A stretch of 64,000 bases of DNA from Dactylellina haptotyla (taxonomy: Eukaryota > Ascomycota > Orbiliomycetes > Orbiliales > Orbiliaceae), in the NCBI GenBank assembly GCA_031310005.1, contig CM062381.1:2604001-2668000 (forward strand). Direction: 5' to 3'. Shown in pieces: positions 1 through 11,676 of the stretch. Under the pieces are notes generated by a model that was not told where the DNA came from, ran no database searches, and saw nothing but the letters and a program-made list of their open reading frames with translations. The translations under genes were made by a program, and so were the position numbers. Position 1 is the first letter of the stretch, and every line of letters begins with the position of its first letter.

Positions 1-254
1 AATTCTTTCCCAGGGGTACCATGTGTTAGAAGAAAAAAGAAACCAGAAGAACAAGGGATCTTAAGTAGGCTATGTCGACTTGCCGTGCTTCTCCCTGACA
101 TAGCCAGTCTTGATCCCAAGATTTATGCCATGATGTGAAAGGATCAGTGTTGGCCGCATTTTGCCTTGTGCTACAATGATATACCTCAACGATCTAAAAG
201 AATGATTTTCTTTGGATTTTTGACGATTATGGCTGATAGTCTCCAATAGCACAG

Positions 255-2214
255 ATTAAGAACACACCCAAAATACCTGGGCAGGATTTGGAGCATTCGC
301 TATTCTTCGTTCCACGTCGAACTCCGCTATGTGACAGAATCCTAGAGGACGAAGGTGTATTTGGAGATGTTACTATCAACGAATACCCACTCTACTTTAT
401 TCCTTTGGAGCCCGATATCTTGTCATTAGAACTAGATGATGCTTTCGAGGACCTCTATCTAGTAAGAACTTTCTCTAACGGGCGATCCATATAGCGATAT
501 TGGCTAATTCGGAGAGAATCGCTGGACTAGCACAAAACCTACTCTTCGATCTTTAATTCTGCGAAAGCATTGATGCTTTTGCAACAGCAATATGGTCTGT
601 TTCCTAGGATCACGGGCCAGGGCGACAAGGCCAAAAAGCTCCTTGATGCTTTATTGCGGATGCGAAACGAAGCAGCTGCGGAAGATGCATCAACATCTAT
701 GGCATTAGCTCCGAGCTCTATAATCGAGAACCTCGTCATCATAGACCGAGAGACTGACTTTGTAACGCCATTTCTAACACAGCTAACGTATGAAGGGCTG
801 ATTGATGAGGTATTTGGCATAAATAACTGTAAGGCTTCACGTACCCAAGTTAGTCCGGACATCGATTGTACCTAATTTTTGCCATATAGCACACGTGGAG
901 CTAGAAGCGAGCATTATAGGTTCCGCCATGCAAAACCCGGTGGAAGCAACGGGTAGGAGCGTGGGAGCACCCCCAACCACACCCCAAGGGAAGAAACGGA
1001 AAGTTCTTCTAGAGGGCAGCGATAGAGTGTTCAGTGACCTTAGGAACGTCAATTTTTCTGCTGTTCCAGGAATTTTGAAGAAAACCGCCTTGCGTATTGA
1101 TGCGGACTTTAAAAAGAAGGATGATTATAAAACCGTGTCTGAAATGAAAACCTTCGTAACCAAAGTTCTCGGCCCGGCCCAAAAAGATCGAACTTCGTTA
1201 TCAATGCGTAAGTTACATCTTGAATACAGTATCATAACTGTGAAGCTTTCTCTGACAAAATCCTCCAGACTTTAATATCGCAGAAGTGATACAAAAGCAT
1301 ATAAATACGGAGCTCTTTGAAAAGACACTCGAAATTCAACAGTCCCTGATAGCTGGATACTCTTCGAATCAACAGCACGAACTCCTGACGGAATTGATTG
1401 CGCGTGGAGCATCCTTGGAGACAGTCCTCCGCCTACTGTGCTTGTATAGCTGCATCAATACTGGGTTCAAGCCCAAGGATTTCGACCTATTCCGCCGTGA
1501 AATACTTCAAGGCTACGGTTATGAACACGTCTTGACGCTCGACGCACTTGAAAAAATAGCTCTTTTGCAATCCCGAACCGTGGCCGGGTCAACGGCTGCG
1601 GCTGCATCACGAACAAATTATGACTATTTGAGGAAGCCCTTGAAGTTATTTAGTGAAAATGTGAACGAAAGCGAACCGGACGATATTGTTTATGTATACA
1701 GTGTCTATGCTCCTTTGAGTGTCAGGCTGGTGCAGTGCGTAATTCAAAAGTCTGCGATGGCGCAGGCTGCTAGAGGAGCCGGAAACTTGAATCCAAATTC
1801 AGCAGGATGGAAGGGATTTGAGGATTTGGTTAAGAACGTTAGTGGGAAGACATTTGACGAAGTCCAAAGAGGCGAAGATAAGGCAGTTAGAGCAAGAAGT
1901 AAGTGGTCAGTTTTTATGGTTGTTTACCCAGGGCTAACCGGCGGCTTAGTGATATTGGATGGGCAAAACGACAAGAAGGTTACAGTAGTCTTCTTCCTTG
2001 GTGGTATCACTTACACCGAAATAGCCGCGCTGAGATGGATTGCAAAGCAGGAAGACGGTAAGTTTGGGCGTCTTTTCTCTGGTTAACAGATGATTTCTAA
2101 CACAATCCTTTAGGCCGACGCCAAATAATTATTGCCACAACTGGTATCATCAATGGAAACAAGATTATTCAAGCTGCGACAACTGACGCGAGAACTAAAC
2201 CTCGACAGGCTTGA
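255..2214 (+). CDS. VPS33: VPS33, Sec1/Munc18-family subunit of HOPS and CORVET (5' end unresolved)
   Basis: Sec1/Munc18-like protein that templates SNARE assembly as part of the class C core of the HOPS and CORVET tethers at the vacuole and endosome (family knowledge). Exons read 255-461, 531-828, 890-1207, 1269-1898, 1950-2057 and 2114-2214, and the phases agree at every junction. Recognisable stretches include FFVPRRTPLCDRILE, EYPLYFIPLEPD, LVIIDRETDFVTP, LTQLTYEGLIDEVFG and, near the end, VVFFLGGITYTEIAALR, all typical of Vps33. The N-terminal part is missing: positions 1-254 should hold it, or introns leading to it, but I could not place an exon there, so the gene is partial in this annotation. 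The 1899-1949 intron is inferred from frame and from a CTAAC branch site. It converges on UBA3 with about 280 bases between the stop codons. Confidence 0.9.
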
Positions 2215-2492
2215 TTGAGAGCACCAATGTATTTTCTTTGGTCTTCACCTTTGTGCTTTGTTCTTCTGCTGGTTTAACTTCCCTGTAGCGACACTATCTG
2301 AGCGCTTCTTTTTAGTCACAATTGGCCATAGGAATGATATAATTGATACAAGTCTCCCAAAACAGTTCTTTGGCGTGAGGAAATCAAAGAGATAACGCCG
2401 ATAATCGACGCAATTGTTACTATGAGACGGAAATTTTAATGTTGTATTTATTTGTTGATGACTAATTTGTGTGATCTAAGGGCATTTGACGA

Positions 2493-4162
2493 CTAAGAAA
2501 ACGAGATTATGAATCTCAAATTAAAAGGCATCCCAGGATCTGAAATAGACAGCTCATCTCCTTCTTCCATCAACTCTTTGCACTTCTTTTCTAGATTCGG
2601 TCGAGTTTGCTCCTCTAGTTGTTTAGGCGCCTGGAGGTATAAACTCTTAGAAGACGTTCTGAATGACGGCTTTTTCAAAGTACTATTTCAGTTTCAAACG
2701 GGTTAGCTGGGTGCCAAATACTAGGATATCATCAACAAGTGGGATGGTGGTCGACTTACGTCTCCGGTCTCTCCTGTAGTTTCTCCATGAGCTGCTCCAG
2801 CGTTGATTCAGGATCAACTGTAAGATTTTGTGGCAAGTTACCACAAACAGGACACTCCTCCTTCTTCTCGTGCTGGAAGGTATAGGTGTAGATGCTTTCG
2901 TCGCCGGTGTACATCATGTAGTTGTCAAGGTAAGGTGCAGCCGTTGTTGCGAGCTTTAGAGCCTCATTGCAACATGAAGCCGCAATGATTGCATTTGTGG
3001 AAGCGATTGCGGGAATGATATTTTTGACGACACCCTGAGTCATGGCATAAGTTACTCCTGGAATATTGAATTCTTTGGCACGACCAAGAGCCTGCGTGTA
3101 GAGCCAGCTGATGTGCTCCGGGTCATCGGTGTCGAGTTTCAGGTCACCCTTTTCCTTTGGCCATTGGATTACGCTGGCCCATTCGATGCAATGCGCAGGT
3201 TGCCGTGGGATAGATGCGAGGGTACAGAGCGGAACAGCCGCACGAGGGGTAAGCATGTCAAGGGTACATTCATAGCAGCAGGAAATAGTGGGTATCATGA
3301 CACGAGCCTGTCCCTTGAAGCCCTCGGTACCGCCGTCAATAAGAGGGATAAGAGTCTCATCATCGACCAAGTTGACAAGTGTGGCGTTTATCCACCTTCT
3401 AGCCTCCACAGAGTCGAGACCACAGACCACAATTTTGAACTGTCTGTAATAGTCGTCGTCTTTGTCTTGGATGGCGCAATTGAAGGGTGTAATTTTGACG
3501 CCTCGGACCCTCTTCATCACGAAAGCTGCCGCAACTTCGGCCTTCGACTTTCCGACATCAGCTTCTCTGAATAAGAACTGACGATTCAGGTTTGAAATAT
3601 CAATGGTGTCTATCGTGCTAACGTTCAGTGTCGGATATTGGTAAATTAATATTGCTCGGTGAGTAGTCCTGACGTACCCATATCGATGACATGGATGTCT
3701 TTGAAGCCTGACAAGGCTAAATTCTTGAGAATCTCACATCCTAAACCTCCAGCGCCACTACGATATTTTTTATAACACTCCAAATTAGAACGCATTCCAT
3801 CGACCCGGGTGGAGACGGAGTTGCTGCAAACATACATTACCCTAAAGAGACAATCACGACATAATTAGCACGGTGAAGTAAATTAAACAACTTGCAGGAC
3901 TGGGAATCATACAATATCTTTGCATCTGCGAGAAATTGTTTCGGGAAATCGCCCGGGGTGAAAGCTTCATCGGTGTACGGGCCGCTTCTCGTGAGGATAT
4001 TGTTTAGGTATTTCCTGTTGTTCACAGAAGCTTAGCAAGCTGTCCCGTTGCCCTGCTGCTGTATATCCTGGAGCTGGGCGGATAAGTAGATAGCTGGCTG
4101 GGGTGGGGCAAGTGTTACCATCGATCAGGTGACTCGGTTGTAAGAACGGTTGTGGTCGCCAT
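2493..4162 (-). CDS. UBA3: UBA3, catalytic subunit of the NEDD8-activating enzyme (E1)
   Basis: Adenylates NEDD8/Rub1 and passes it as a thioester to Ubc12 for cullin neddylation; it works as a heterodimer with Ula1/APPBP1. Exons in transcription order are 4162-4119, 4014-3913, 3841-3836 (only 6 bases), 3757-3678, 3609-2760 and 2682-2493, giving 1272 bases and 423 residues. The N-terminus reads [20 protein letters not shown]. The ATP-binding loop [11 protein letters not shown] is completed only if the 6-base exon is used. Zinc-binding pairs (SCCYEC and ECPVCG) and the catalytic cysteine in [10 protein letters not shown] are present. The last exon encodes the ubiquitin-like fold that recruits the E2 and ends FIISFS. 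The ATG at 4162 begins a 44-base exon spliced in phase. It diverges from CDC26. Confidence 0.95.
3836..3841 (-). other. UBA3: 6-base micro-exon of UBA3
   Basis: On the minus strand the six bases GGTAAT lie between a CTTTAG acceptor and a GTATGT donor. The preceding exon ends ATATT and the next starts TGGCGCTGG, so inclusion gives Ile-Leu-Val-Ile-Gly-Ala-Gly-Gly, the conserved E1 nucleotide-binding loop. Skipping keeps the frame but gives Ile-Phe-Gly-Ala-Gly-Gly, two residues short. Flanking introns are 71 and 78 bases. Confidence 0.85.
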
Positions 4163-5085
4163 GCCGTCTCAAAAGCACGAGTGGAGGTTCTGGATGCCTA
4201 TATGTGTCCACGGTGGTCGAAGGGCGAGAGAAACAGAGGTGAAGAAGTCGTGGGAGTGCGCCGGGACAGAAGCGCAAAGAGTGGGAAGGATCCGGCGGGT
4301 GAGGCAGGACGCTGGACAGCTCTGCGGGTGCAGCCCAGCCAGGCGGGACGCGAGCGCACGGCGTTGGCTAGCAGAAAGTGCAGGCTCGACGCGCGACAAC
4401 CCCACCGGACACGCCTGGCCGCTACGTTGCCGTTTTTATCAAGAAAAAAACGGCAGAAATCAGCCCGAAAACGTGTCCCGGACGACTCGGTGCAGGTCGT
4501 CGACCGACGAGCGGACAGGGCCCTTCTCTCGGGTGGTTGCAATGGCCTTCTCCAGCGAGGTGTTTCTGTGGAATTCCTCTCCGTGAGCAGACGAGATCCC
4601 TTCGGTGGGACGATATCGCGGTGAAGCGGTTGGAAGATGCACGTACATGCTATTGAGGGTGATGAGAATCTTCTGATATTCGACCAGGACGGCCTTCTCG
4701 GATTCTGTCAGAGTCCTATAAACATCAACCAACCAGCGGTTTAGCCCTCCGGTCACCGAGCGAATGGGCCACGAAGCGGCCGAGGTGCGGCATACTGGTC
4801 CCTGCTATCCATTCCCAGCTGAACGTCCTCTCCGTATCGCCCTGGCCTGAAAATGGTATCGAGTGAAGGTTGGGTGGAAGCTGAAGCTGTTGGTTGGCCG
4901 AGGTGCTGCTGCTGCTGCTGCTGCCGTGACAAATGTCATAAACGCTGCCGTTAATATCGGAGCACAAGTCGCAGCAACATCGAAAACAACAATCCTCCTC
5001 GCTCAACCTCCTCGCTCAACCTCCCCCCCCCCACCAGCTCATATAGCATACTCCACCCCACGCGCACGAAACCCTCCAGAAAGCC
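4163..5085. other. Intergenic region between UBA3 and CDC26 (divergent promoters)
   Basis: GC-rich region with overlapping open frames on both strands at 4152-5006, none with a recognisable protein or convincing splice pattern. It contains a (CTG)n microsatellite at about 4902-4924 and a C run near 5024-5033 just before CDC26. Probably the 5' leaders and promoters of both genes. Confidence 0.6.
4902..4924. repeat. (CTG)n trinucleotide microsatellite
   Basis: About seven uninterrupted CTG units in the intergenic region upstream of CDC26; CAG/Ser-run equivalents appear in the opposite frames but no gene is supported there. Confidence 0.9.
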
Positions 5086-5391
5086 ATGTCCCTTCTCCGT
5101 CGCCCGCCCACCAAGATCCTGCTGACCGCAGAGGAGGTCCGGCACTCGCTCGAGCAAGCCTCCAAAGAGGAAGAGCTTCGCAACCTTGAAAACGAGCGTC
5201 TCCGCCAGCTAGAAGAACACAAGCAAAATCAGCTCGCCATGCAAACCCAACAGCAGCAACAGCAGGCCACCGAGTCTAGCAAGAAGTCTACGAGAGCACG
5301 CGCTCGCGATGAACGTATCGGCGTGGGAAGCTCAAGGGCTGGCGGCACCGGCTCAGGCAGGATGACGGAGCACGTCAGGAACGCTAGATGA
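5086..5391 (+). CDS. CDC26: CDC26/APC12-like subunit of the anaphase-promoting complex
   Basis: Single-exon gene of 101 codons. The N-terminus MSLLRRPPTKILLTAEEV matches the short conserved signature of CDC26 (MLRR-P-T-I-L-T/K), the only well-conserved part of this family, which inserts into the TPR superhelix of APC6/Cdc16 and stabilises it (family knowledge). Residues of about 20-60 form a charged helix ending in a glutamine run. The tail has RARARDERIGVG, similar to the basic ERIG motif seen in filamentous fungal homologues. The start is the first ATG and gives the initiating Met needed by the signature. The identification rests on short motifs, so some doubt remains. It diverges from UBA3. 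Confidence 0.72.
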   Translation: MSLLRRPPTKILLTAEEVRHSLEQASKEEELRNLENERLRQLEEHKQNQLAMQTQQQQQQATESSKKSTRARARDERIGVGSSRAGGTGSGRMTEHVRNAR

Positions 5392-6337
5392 GGATGAAAT
5401 GCATGATGTTTCCTATTTTATGCTGAGGTAAACTTGGCTCTGAATGTGAATAAAGAAAACCTAGGCAACTGAAAACCCTCGTAAGTTCCCACTAAATTGG
5501 CGTGACTTGCGATGTCGGGACCTGCTGATGCTTTTGCAGATATAACTCCACCTTGCACTCTTAGCTTCGTATTGGTCTGAGGTTTGTCCGGGTTGTATAC
5601 ATCTATTGAGCAGGCCACACGAATTCCCTGTCAGGTTTCCAGGGTAGAAACTATTTTGCCCTTTCCTTTCCTTTTGGTTTTATTACATCTTACGGGACTA
5701 GTTGTATACGGAGTAGGGGAGCTAAGGCGGCGTTTTTGTACATTGCAGAAATTATATATCTATTAGGTATAGAGCTACGTAGAAAGAATGTATAATGAGT
5801 TCCGTAAGAGACACCGGGATAGAGGGTTGGAGAGTAACAGGAAATATAATTAAAAATGTAAAGCTTTGAGTACTGGTATCTATCATTCTATTTGTGGAAA
5901 TTTTCAAGATTGAGAACCATCACAACGAATAGTTGAGATTTAATACAGAAAGAGATAATTACTAATGGCAGGGAAAGGGTCTGTACATATGGTAGATGAT
6001 GTTGGAGCATACTATCAAAGAAGAAGCGGAAGGAAAAAAAAGATGTAATCTTGATGAAAAACCCTCCCTCTAACGCCAAAAACGATATTGGTAACATGTA
6101 CCGGAAAACAGATGAACGAAGCAAATGGAGACCCCGGTTGATGAAGAAAATGTAAAAAAAAAGACTTTGAGGAGTTCTAATATACAGATATTCTCCATTA
6201 AATGGATCGTAGAAGTCAAGAAACGTAAAAACAGGAATGTGCGTAGTTATAGGGGTATTTTAGACGCATCACTTTTAGAAGTTGGTTCAAGATATGGCAC
6301 ATAATTAAATTATTTTTAGGGGAAAGTGGCATATCAC
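5392..6337. other. Intergenic region between CDC26 and TAF2 (convergent 3' ends)
   Basis: AT-rich stretch holding the 3' untranslated regions of two convergent genes. Short open frames at 5418-5618 and 5888-6124 on the minus strand look like chance. No other feature seen. Confidence 0.6.
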
Positions 6338-9300
6338 TTAGTTTGGCGATCCACTCTTTGTGTTAAATTTGAGCTTAATCGATAACTTTTGGGGAGGTGG
6401 CTGCACTATCGGTGGTGGGACTGCAAGTGCTTTCAGCTTAAGAATAGTCTTTGGCTGGCCAGAGGTTGAGGAAGCTGCAGAGACAGGGGTAGGAAGCGAT
6501 TGTGGTGGTGAGAATGATGGATTCCGTGGCGGTGGGGGAGACGGTTTTGCTGATCCAGGGACAACCGGTGCCTTCAACACCAATTTAGGAATCGATGGCG
6601 GGGCTGAGCCAGCGGGGGCTGGAGGCTGTGGTCGTAGGTGTGGCCAGTCGATCGGGTAAAGTTTTACCAACTCTTTGGTTGATGGATTCATAATGAATCG
6701 AAGCTTGCCCTTTGCGCGAAAGTAAGTATGGGTGTTAGGAAAGATGATTTCTTGGACTGTGAATACTTACTTTGCCTTGGTGGGATACGGCGACCGAACG
6801 TGTCTTTCTCATTGGAACTCTAACGACCAGAGATTGAACCTCATCATATAGGAGAGCACAAAGGTTAATAATGATTCTTGTGTCTAAGAAACTAGTCACC
6901 GTGGACCTAAAAAATAGGAAATAAATATGTTAGCAATATAATGAGCGAAACCGTGCGAGAGAAGCATACTTTAAAATAGGCTCCAGCGCGTTCTTGAAGA
7001 ACTCCTTGTTTGCAATTTGATTCTTCAGGTTCGTAATAGCGCCTTCGATACTCTCTTTCGCCTCCTGTTCACGTTTCCTGGCACTATTTTCCTCGAGTAT
7101 AGTGAGCCCATTGCCATTGGTAGTCTCGTTAGAAGCAACCATGTCGTCGTCGCCAACTGCAATGCTACCTATCCCCTTCATCAGAGATTCAAAAACCGCC
7201 CGCCGGATCTTTGGTGATGGATCGGACGCTATAATGTAACAGATATAGCACAGCAAATTTGGATTCCGCACGGCGCCGTTCAATATCATGCAATCGATAG
7301 CCTTGATTCGAAGTTGTTCCGATGTTCCCTCCTTGGAATAAGCGAGAAATTCGAGAGGTGTGAATTTGTGAACATTCGCTTTGAGTAAGTCTGTCTTGAC
7401 ATCTAGACATGTGGTCGAGATTATATTGTGGTAGGAAGACATCCACTGATCCATGCGCTGGAGACGCTCGATTTCAGAGATAATATCATCTCGGCTGGTC
7501 GCGCGCTCTTCCGCATCGGTTTCGTCAACATCCATGTCCATAAGGCCATTGCGCTGCCCAGCCCCAGCTAGCAAACAGCCCCCAAGGCTACGAATGAGCG
7601 TGGCCAAATGGAAGCTATCCGAGAAACTGTTGTTTGAGTTATCGTTGTATCGTATGATGTCCAACAGATACCTTTGAACGGACAGTGGGCATTTCCCCAT
7701 ACCATCTCTGACACCACTGAGGCCGGCGAGAACTGCCTGCTGGACGAAATAGGATGTGAAGTCCGAAAAGTCGTTTGCTCTTGGGATCAGCGAATCTGGA
7801 AAACAGTAGAACTCCTGGAAAGCCTTTTGCAAGTGAAACTCGCCAACCCAACTAAGCTCTGCGGTTGCGCATCGGCTTAACGCCTTGGCTGCTTCACAGC
7901 GTATGCCATAGTAATATCGGCGATCCATAACTGTTCTGACCAGTATTGTCGAGATGAGGTGAGAGGGTTTCGCGCTCTTGAAATGCAACACCGATTCATA
8001 CTGAGCAGCAACATCTCTATCTTGTTGAAGTTGCGAAAGGTACATGTGATCAGGTTGATTCAGTCGCATATTGCATATCCATTCAAAATCCGCATCGACT
8101 CGTATCCATTCAAAGGCCTCTTGGGCCATTTTATCCTCTTCTTCTTTCGAGAAATCCGCCAATCTCCAGTCAGCAATGTCTTCATCGCTCTGAAGCACAT
8201 CTCCTAGGCAGTACAAAAGTACGTCTTCGGCCTGCGTTTCCGCATTGATGTCCATGCCAGCAAATGCAGCAAGCCGCTCTTTTTGTCTCCTCGTTCTTTT
8301 GAGCCGCTTGTATTTTGTATTATATGGAATTTCCAACCTAGATTGGGTTTCGTGGATTTGTACGACGTGCTCGTAGGGTGTACCATCGGCTTCGTGTATT
8401 CGGATCGTCATCGGTCCACTGAATATGTGATTCGGAGCATCCTTAGTTGCATCCTCCTGTTTATTTATCGCCTCTCTGATGAAACTTTGGGCGGTGATAG
8501 CCCGTGGAGCTGCCTCGGATGCCTGGGTTTGTCGGATGATCATTTCCACGATCATTTTCTTCTTATTAAACCGTTGAGAGATCTCGAAACGAGGATAGCC
8601 GCATCGAAATACCCATTGGTTGAAGAAAGAGTCCAGTTTCTGATGACCAACCTTCTCGCATTGTTTTATAAACTGTGTTGTACTCAAGTGGAGTGAGTGG
8701 ACGTCTCCCGTAAAGGCATTCAAGAATAGTTTCGAAATGACACGTGATACTCCCATGGAGCTACTAGCTTTTGTGAGCCGTCTATCAAGTATGAAGAGGA
8801 CAACCGGGGCTTTGAGAGCGATAAAGTCGAGTTCGGAAGCATCGAGAGGTATCTGCTGCGAATGATTCGAAAGCGCTGGCCGTCCGACATCCTGTCTACA
8901 TACTTCTTCTGCATCCTTCTTCATTCGAAACCTGTATTCGTTATTACCAGTAAGATTTTTCAAAAACTGCCCAGCAAGGAAATGCGCCAATCCAATTGTG
9001 AGCCACAGATCTTCCCAGGTTTTTGGTATAATTTGGACACCACACCATTGTGATGCCAGTGCAACAGCTAACAATTTCGTGGTGGTATAAATCGGATCTA
9101 TGACATCCTGTTTGAACAGCAAGCGACTGCTACAAACCGCTAATCCAGCAGATGACACAACATCCGAAGGGAAATCGTCCACAAATGCAAGCGAGAAAGA
9201 CGGATATGGGTAATGACCGGCATTCCGAACCATATAGTCGATAGCCTGGGGCAAATATTAGCAGTCATCAAATGAAATCTGCGACGGTCTCCCTAGTTAC

Positions 9301-10723
9301 CTTTTGCATGAACAAACAAGTGTTTTCGACCTCTTCTTTCCGGCCAGGCAAACAGAATCCCACAACTTCCACAGCATTTCTGCCTAGGGCTTCGTCTTCC
9401 TCAGCAGCGCGGTTTTCTGTCAAAACAGCCTTCTCGAAAGGTCCAATCGCGAAAGCGATTTGATGAGGTGCAGTTGGCTTCTCAATTGTGAAGTGGAAGA
9501 CTTTTTTGCGGACATCCTTAGCATCCGTAAACTATAAACGTAGTTAGCACCTATTCGAATCATGGGTGCATGAAGCTAGCATCATCGGGTCATATCGGCT
9601 TACTTCATTCACACAACTGCCAGAGCAGACAACCTGCATCTCTAGATCGCTTCCTTCGCCATGGTACTGAAAGGCGAAATCGGAATCTTCTTTTTTCGGC
9701 CGTTTTCGCTTTAATATTGAATTTGTTCCGTTAATAAGGGGTTCCTCGTGAGGTTCAATGTCGGCGCCAATGTCTCCTAATGTTCGAGGGCAAGTAATTT
9801 CAATATCCCATATCGAAGGTCGTTCCCATAAATCGTCAATACATGGAAATAAACATGATGCTGAGCCAGGCAAGAAACTGTTTGTAGTGAAGGCGTGTGG
9901 GTATCTCAGATCATCGTCGGAGCCAACAAAATGAAGTCCATCTCGGATACTGGGGATCGTGAAATCTATCCGGACAAGCAGCGCAGCATATACCGGGCCA
10001 TCTGTCGCGTTAGGGCCGGGCGTGTCTATTCGAGGAGAGTCTGCAACTGCGTTAGCTTATAATTTGACCTGTCGGCGGAATAGTTCGTAAACACACCTCT
10101 AGCCGAACCGGCCCGCGTATCCCTAGTAGGAACCAGCGTATTTGCCATCGATGGATCCTTGTTCCGTCAGCGAATCTGAAATTTCAATATACGGTCCTTA
10201 GTCGTGGCATTACCTCCAATTCAATCTTCATCTTGGTTGGGAGCGAAAGATAGAGCTCATCGTCGCCGACAGCGCTCGAGAAGAGAGGCTCAATCCTCTG
10301 TCGCAACATCCCCCATTGGTTGACCGTCGCTGTATCGTGGAGCCTCCATTTAGAATAGGGATCATTGTGCTTGAAGGTTCCGGGTGCTCGTCCGTTGATC
10401 GTTGCACGGGTAATGTCTGCTCCGCATTACTTTAGCCCTCACGCTATATCTTTTATTAATGCCATAGGCAACGACACTTACTACACTGCCGACAGTTGAA
10501 TCTTAGTATCTTCAAAGTCGGGTCGAGCGGCACCACACTAATCTCGGTGTACCCCTAGAACTCTATCCGTTAATATTCTTAAATCATGCTTTCTCTCATC
10601 ATCCTCCATTTAAAGGAAGACCCACCTTGATACTCCTCGTAGAAAAGTCGACATCTAGACCAACTTTCTGCTTAGCTGTGCACCGAACGTCAGCTCTACC
10701 CTCCTGCGAATTAAACCCGCCAT
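6338..10723 (-). CDS. TAF2: TAF2, TFIID subunit with an inactive M1-aminopeptidase-like fold
   Basis: TAF2 contacts the Initiator element as part of TFIID. Evidence includes the N-terminal KVGLDVDFSTRSIKG and GYTEISVVPLDPTLK, LRFNCRQC, the M1-like region at about 9254-8900 (HYPYPSFSLAFVDDFPS, LWLTIGLAHFLAG) and a long HEAT-like C-terminal half. The site matching the zinc-binding HExxH of M1 peptidases reads VALASQWCG, so the metal ligands are gone, as expected for TAF2. The large exon is 6930-9254; several smaller exons lie at 9300-10723. The start is proposed as a 7-base exon (ATGGCGG, 10723-10717) joined across a 41-base intron, because the open frame before KVGLDVDF has no in-frame ATG. 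The tail (6691-6338) is proline-rich with repeated alternating hydrophobic/lysine motifs. Confidence 0.93.
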
Positions 10724-11676
10724 CGTTGAAATCAGGGCTACTTATATTGTGTATTGTTTGGGCGGAGGAGATGCCGAAACAGTGATCTCTGGGGCCGACA
10801 TTAAGGTGGATTATTGCGGCCCGTGCAATCTCCTCCCTTAGATCCGCGATGCTCCGCGGTGCATATCAGAATGCACGATCGACGGGCTTTGGTTGGTTGC
10901 TTGTTGGCGTTTCTCTCGGTGTAAGTTGATGAGTCCACAGGAAGTTCGCAGGTTGCACGTTGGAATTGTGCGCCTCGTGTCGATAATATTACCGCGATTG
11001 AAATTGCAAACTCGAGAACCTGGCAGGCCGGGGGTGGTTGGAGAGGGTATGGCGTGAAGGTCTACGTAATGGCCTCAGTTTGATGTTCGTGTCGCGTGAA
11101 GCGGTGATGACTCCTAATTGACCGGGGAGCGGTATAGATGGGGACTGGAGGTCGGAAAAGGCGAATTATAGAGTTGATACGGCTGTGAGATATGCGATTC
11201 GATGATATCTAACCTGAGCGGGGTGAATGCAAGCGTCGGAAAGCGAGAGGTTGAAGGTGGCTGTCGGATCGCGAGATGAGGTGTTTGGAATGGGGAATGG
11301 AGCAGAAGCGCGCTTAGCTTGTTTTGTTGTGCGCGCAAAACGCGGCTACTCGGACAAACTGCCCGCGCAGACGTCGGGACACAACCGCGCATCTTTGCTG
11401 GATCGAGCCGAATCACGAAGAGATCTAGAGGCAGAGGGACAATATATTTGCAGTACACAGGATGCAGTGAGAGCCTCGATGTCAAGAAGATGGGCGAGAA
11501 CGGGTATTCAGTTTATGCTTTTTGTATAATTCGTTGTATATACACCTCCCTCTCAAATATAAAGCACTTATTTTACAAAGAAATGGCAAAAGGTGATCAC
11601 AATCGCTCCTACTGGTTCGATTCCACGCAATTCCGGAGATATCCCCATCACCAAACTATATGTTATTTCTCTAAAT
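10724..11676. other. Intergenic region upstream of TAF2
   Basis: About 950 bases between TAF2 and the end of the complex I gene. Open frames on both strands around 11114-11580 show no recognisable protein and are probably chance. Likely the TAF2 promoter and the 3' region of the complex I gene. Confidence 0.55.

Noticed and set aside
1-254. Missing N-terminal exons of VPS33
   Set aside because: None of the frames gives the expected Vps33 N-terminus with usable splice sites, so no exon was called.
4152-5006. Overlapping open frames on both strands, one rich in Cys and Ser
   Set aside because: GC-rich leader between two divergent genes; no recognisable protein and no splice pattern linking them. 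UBA3 itself starts at 4162.
11605-11625. A GGTTCGATTCC sequence resembling a tRNA B box
   Set aside because: The flanking bases do not form a T-arm stem and no A box lies at the right distance.
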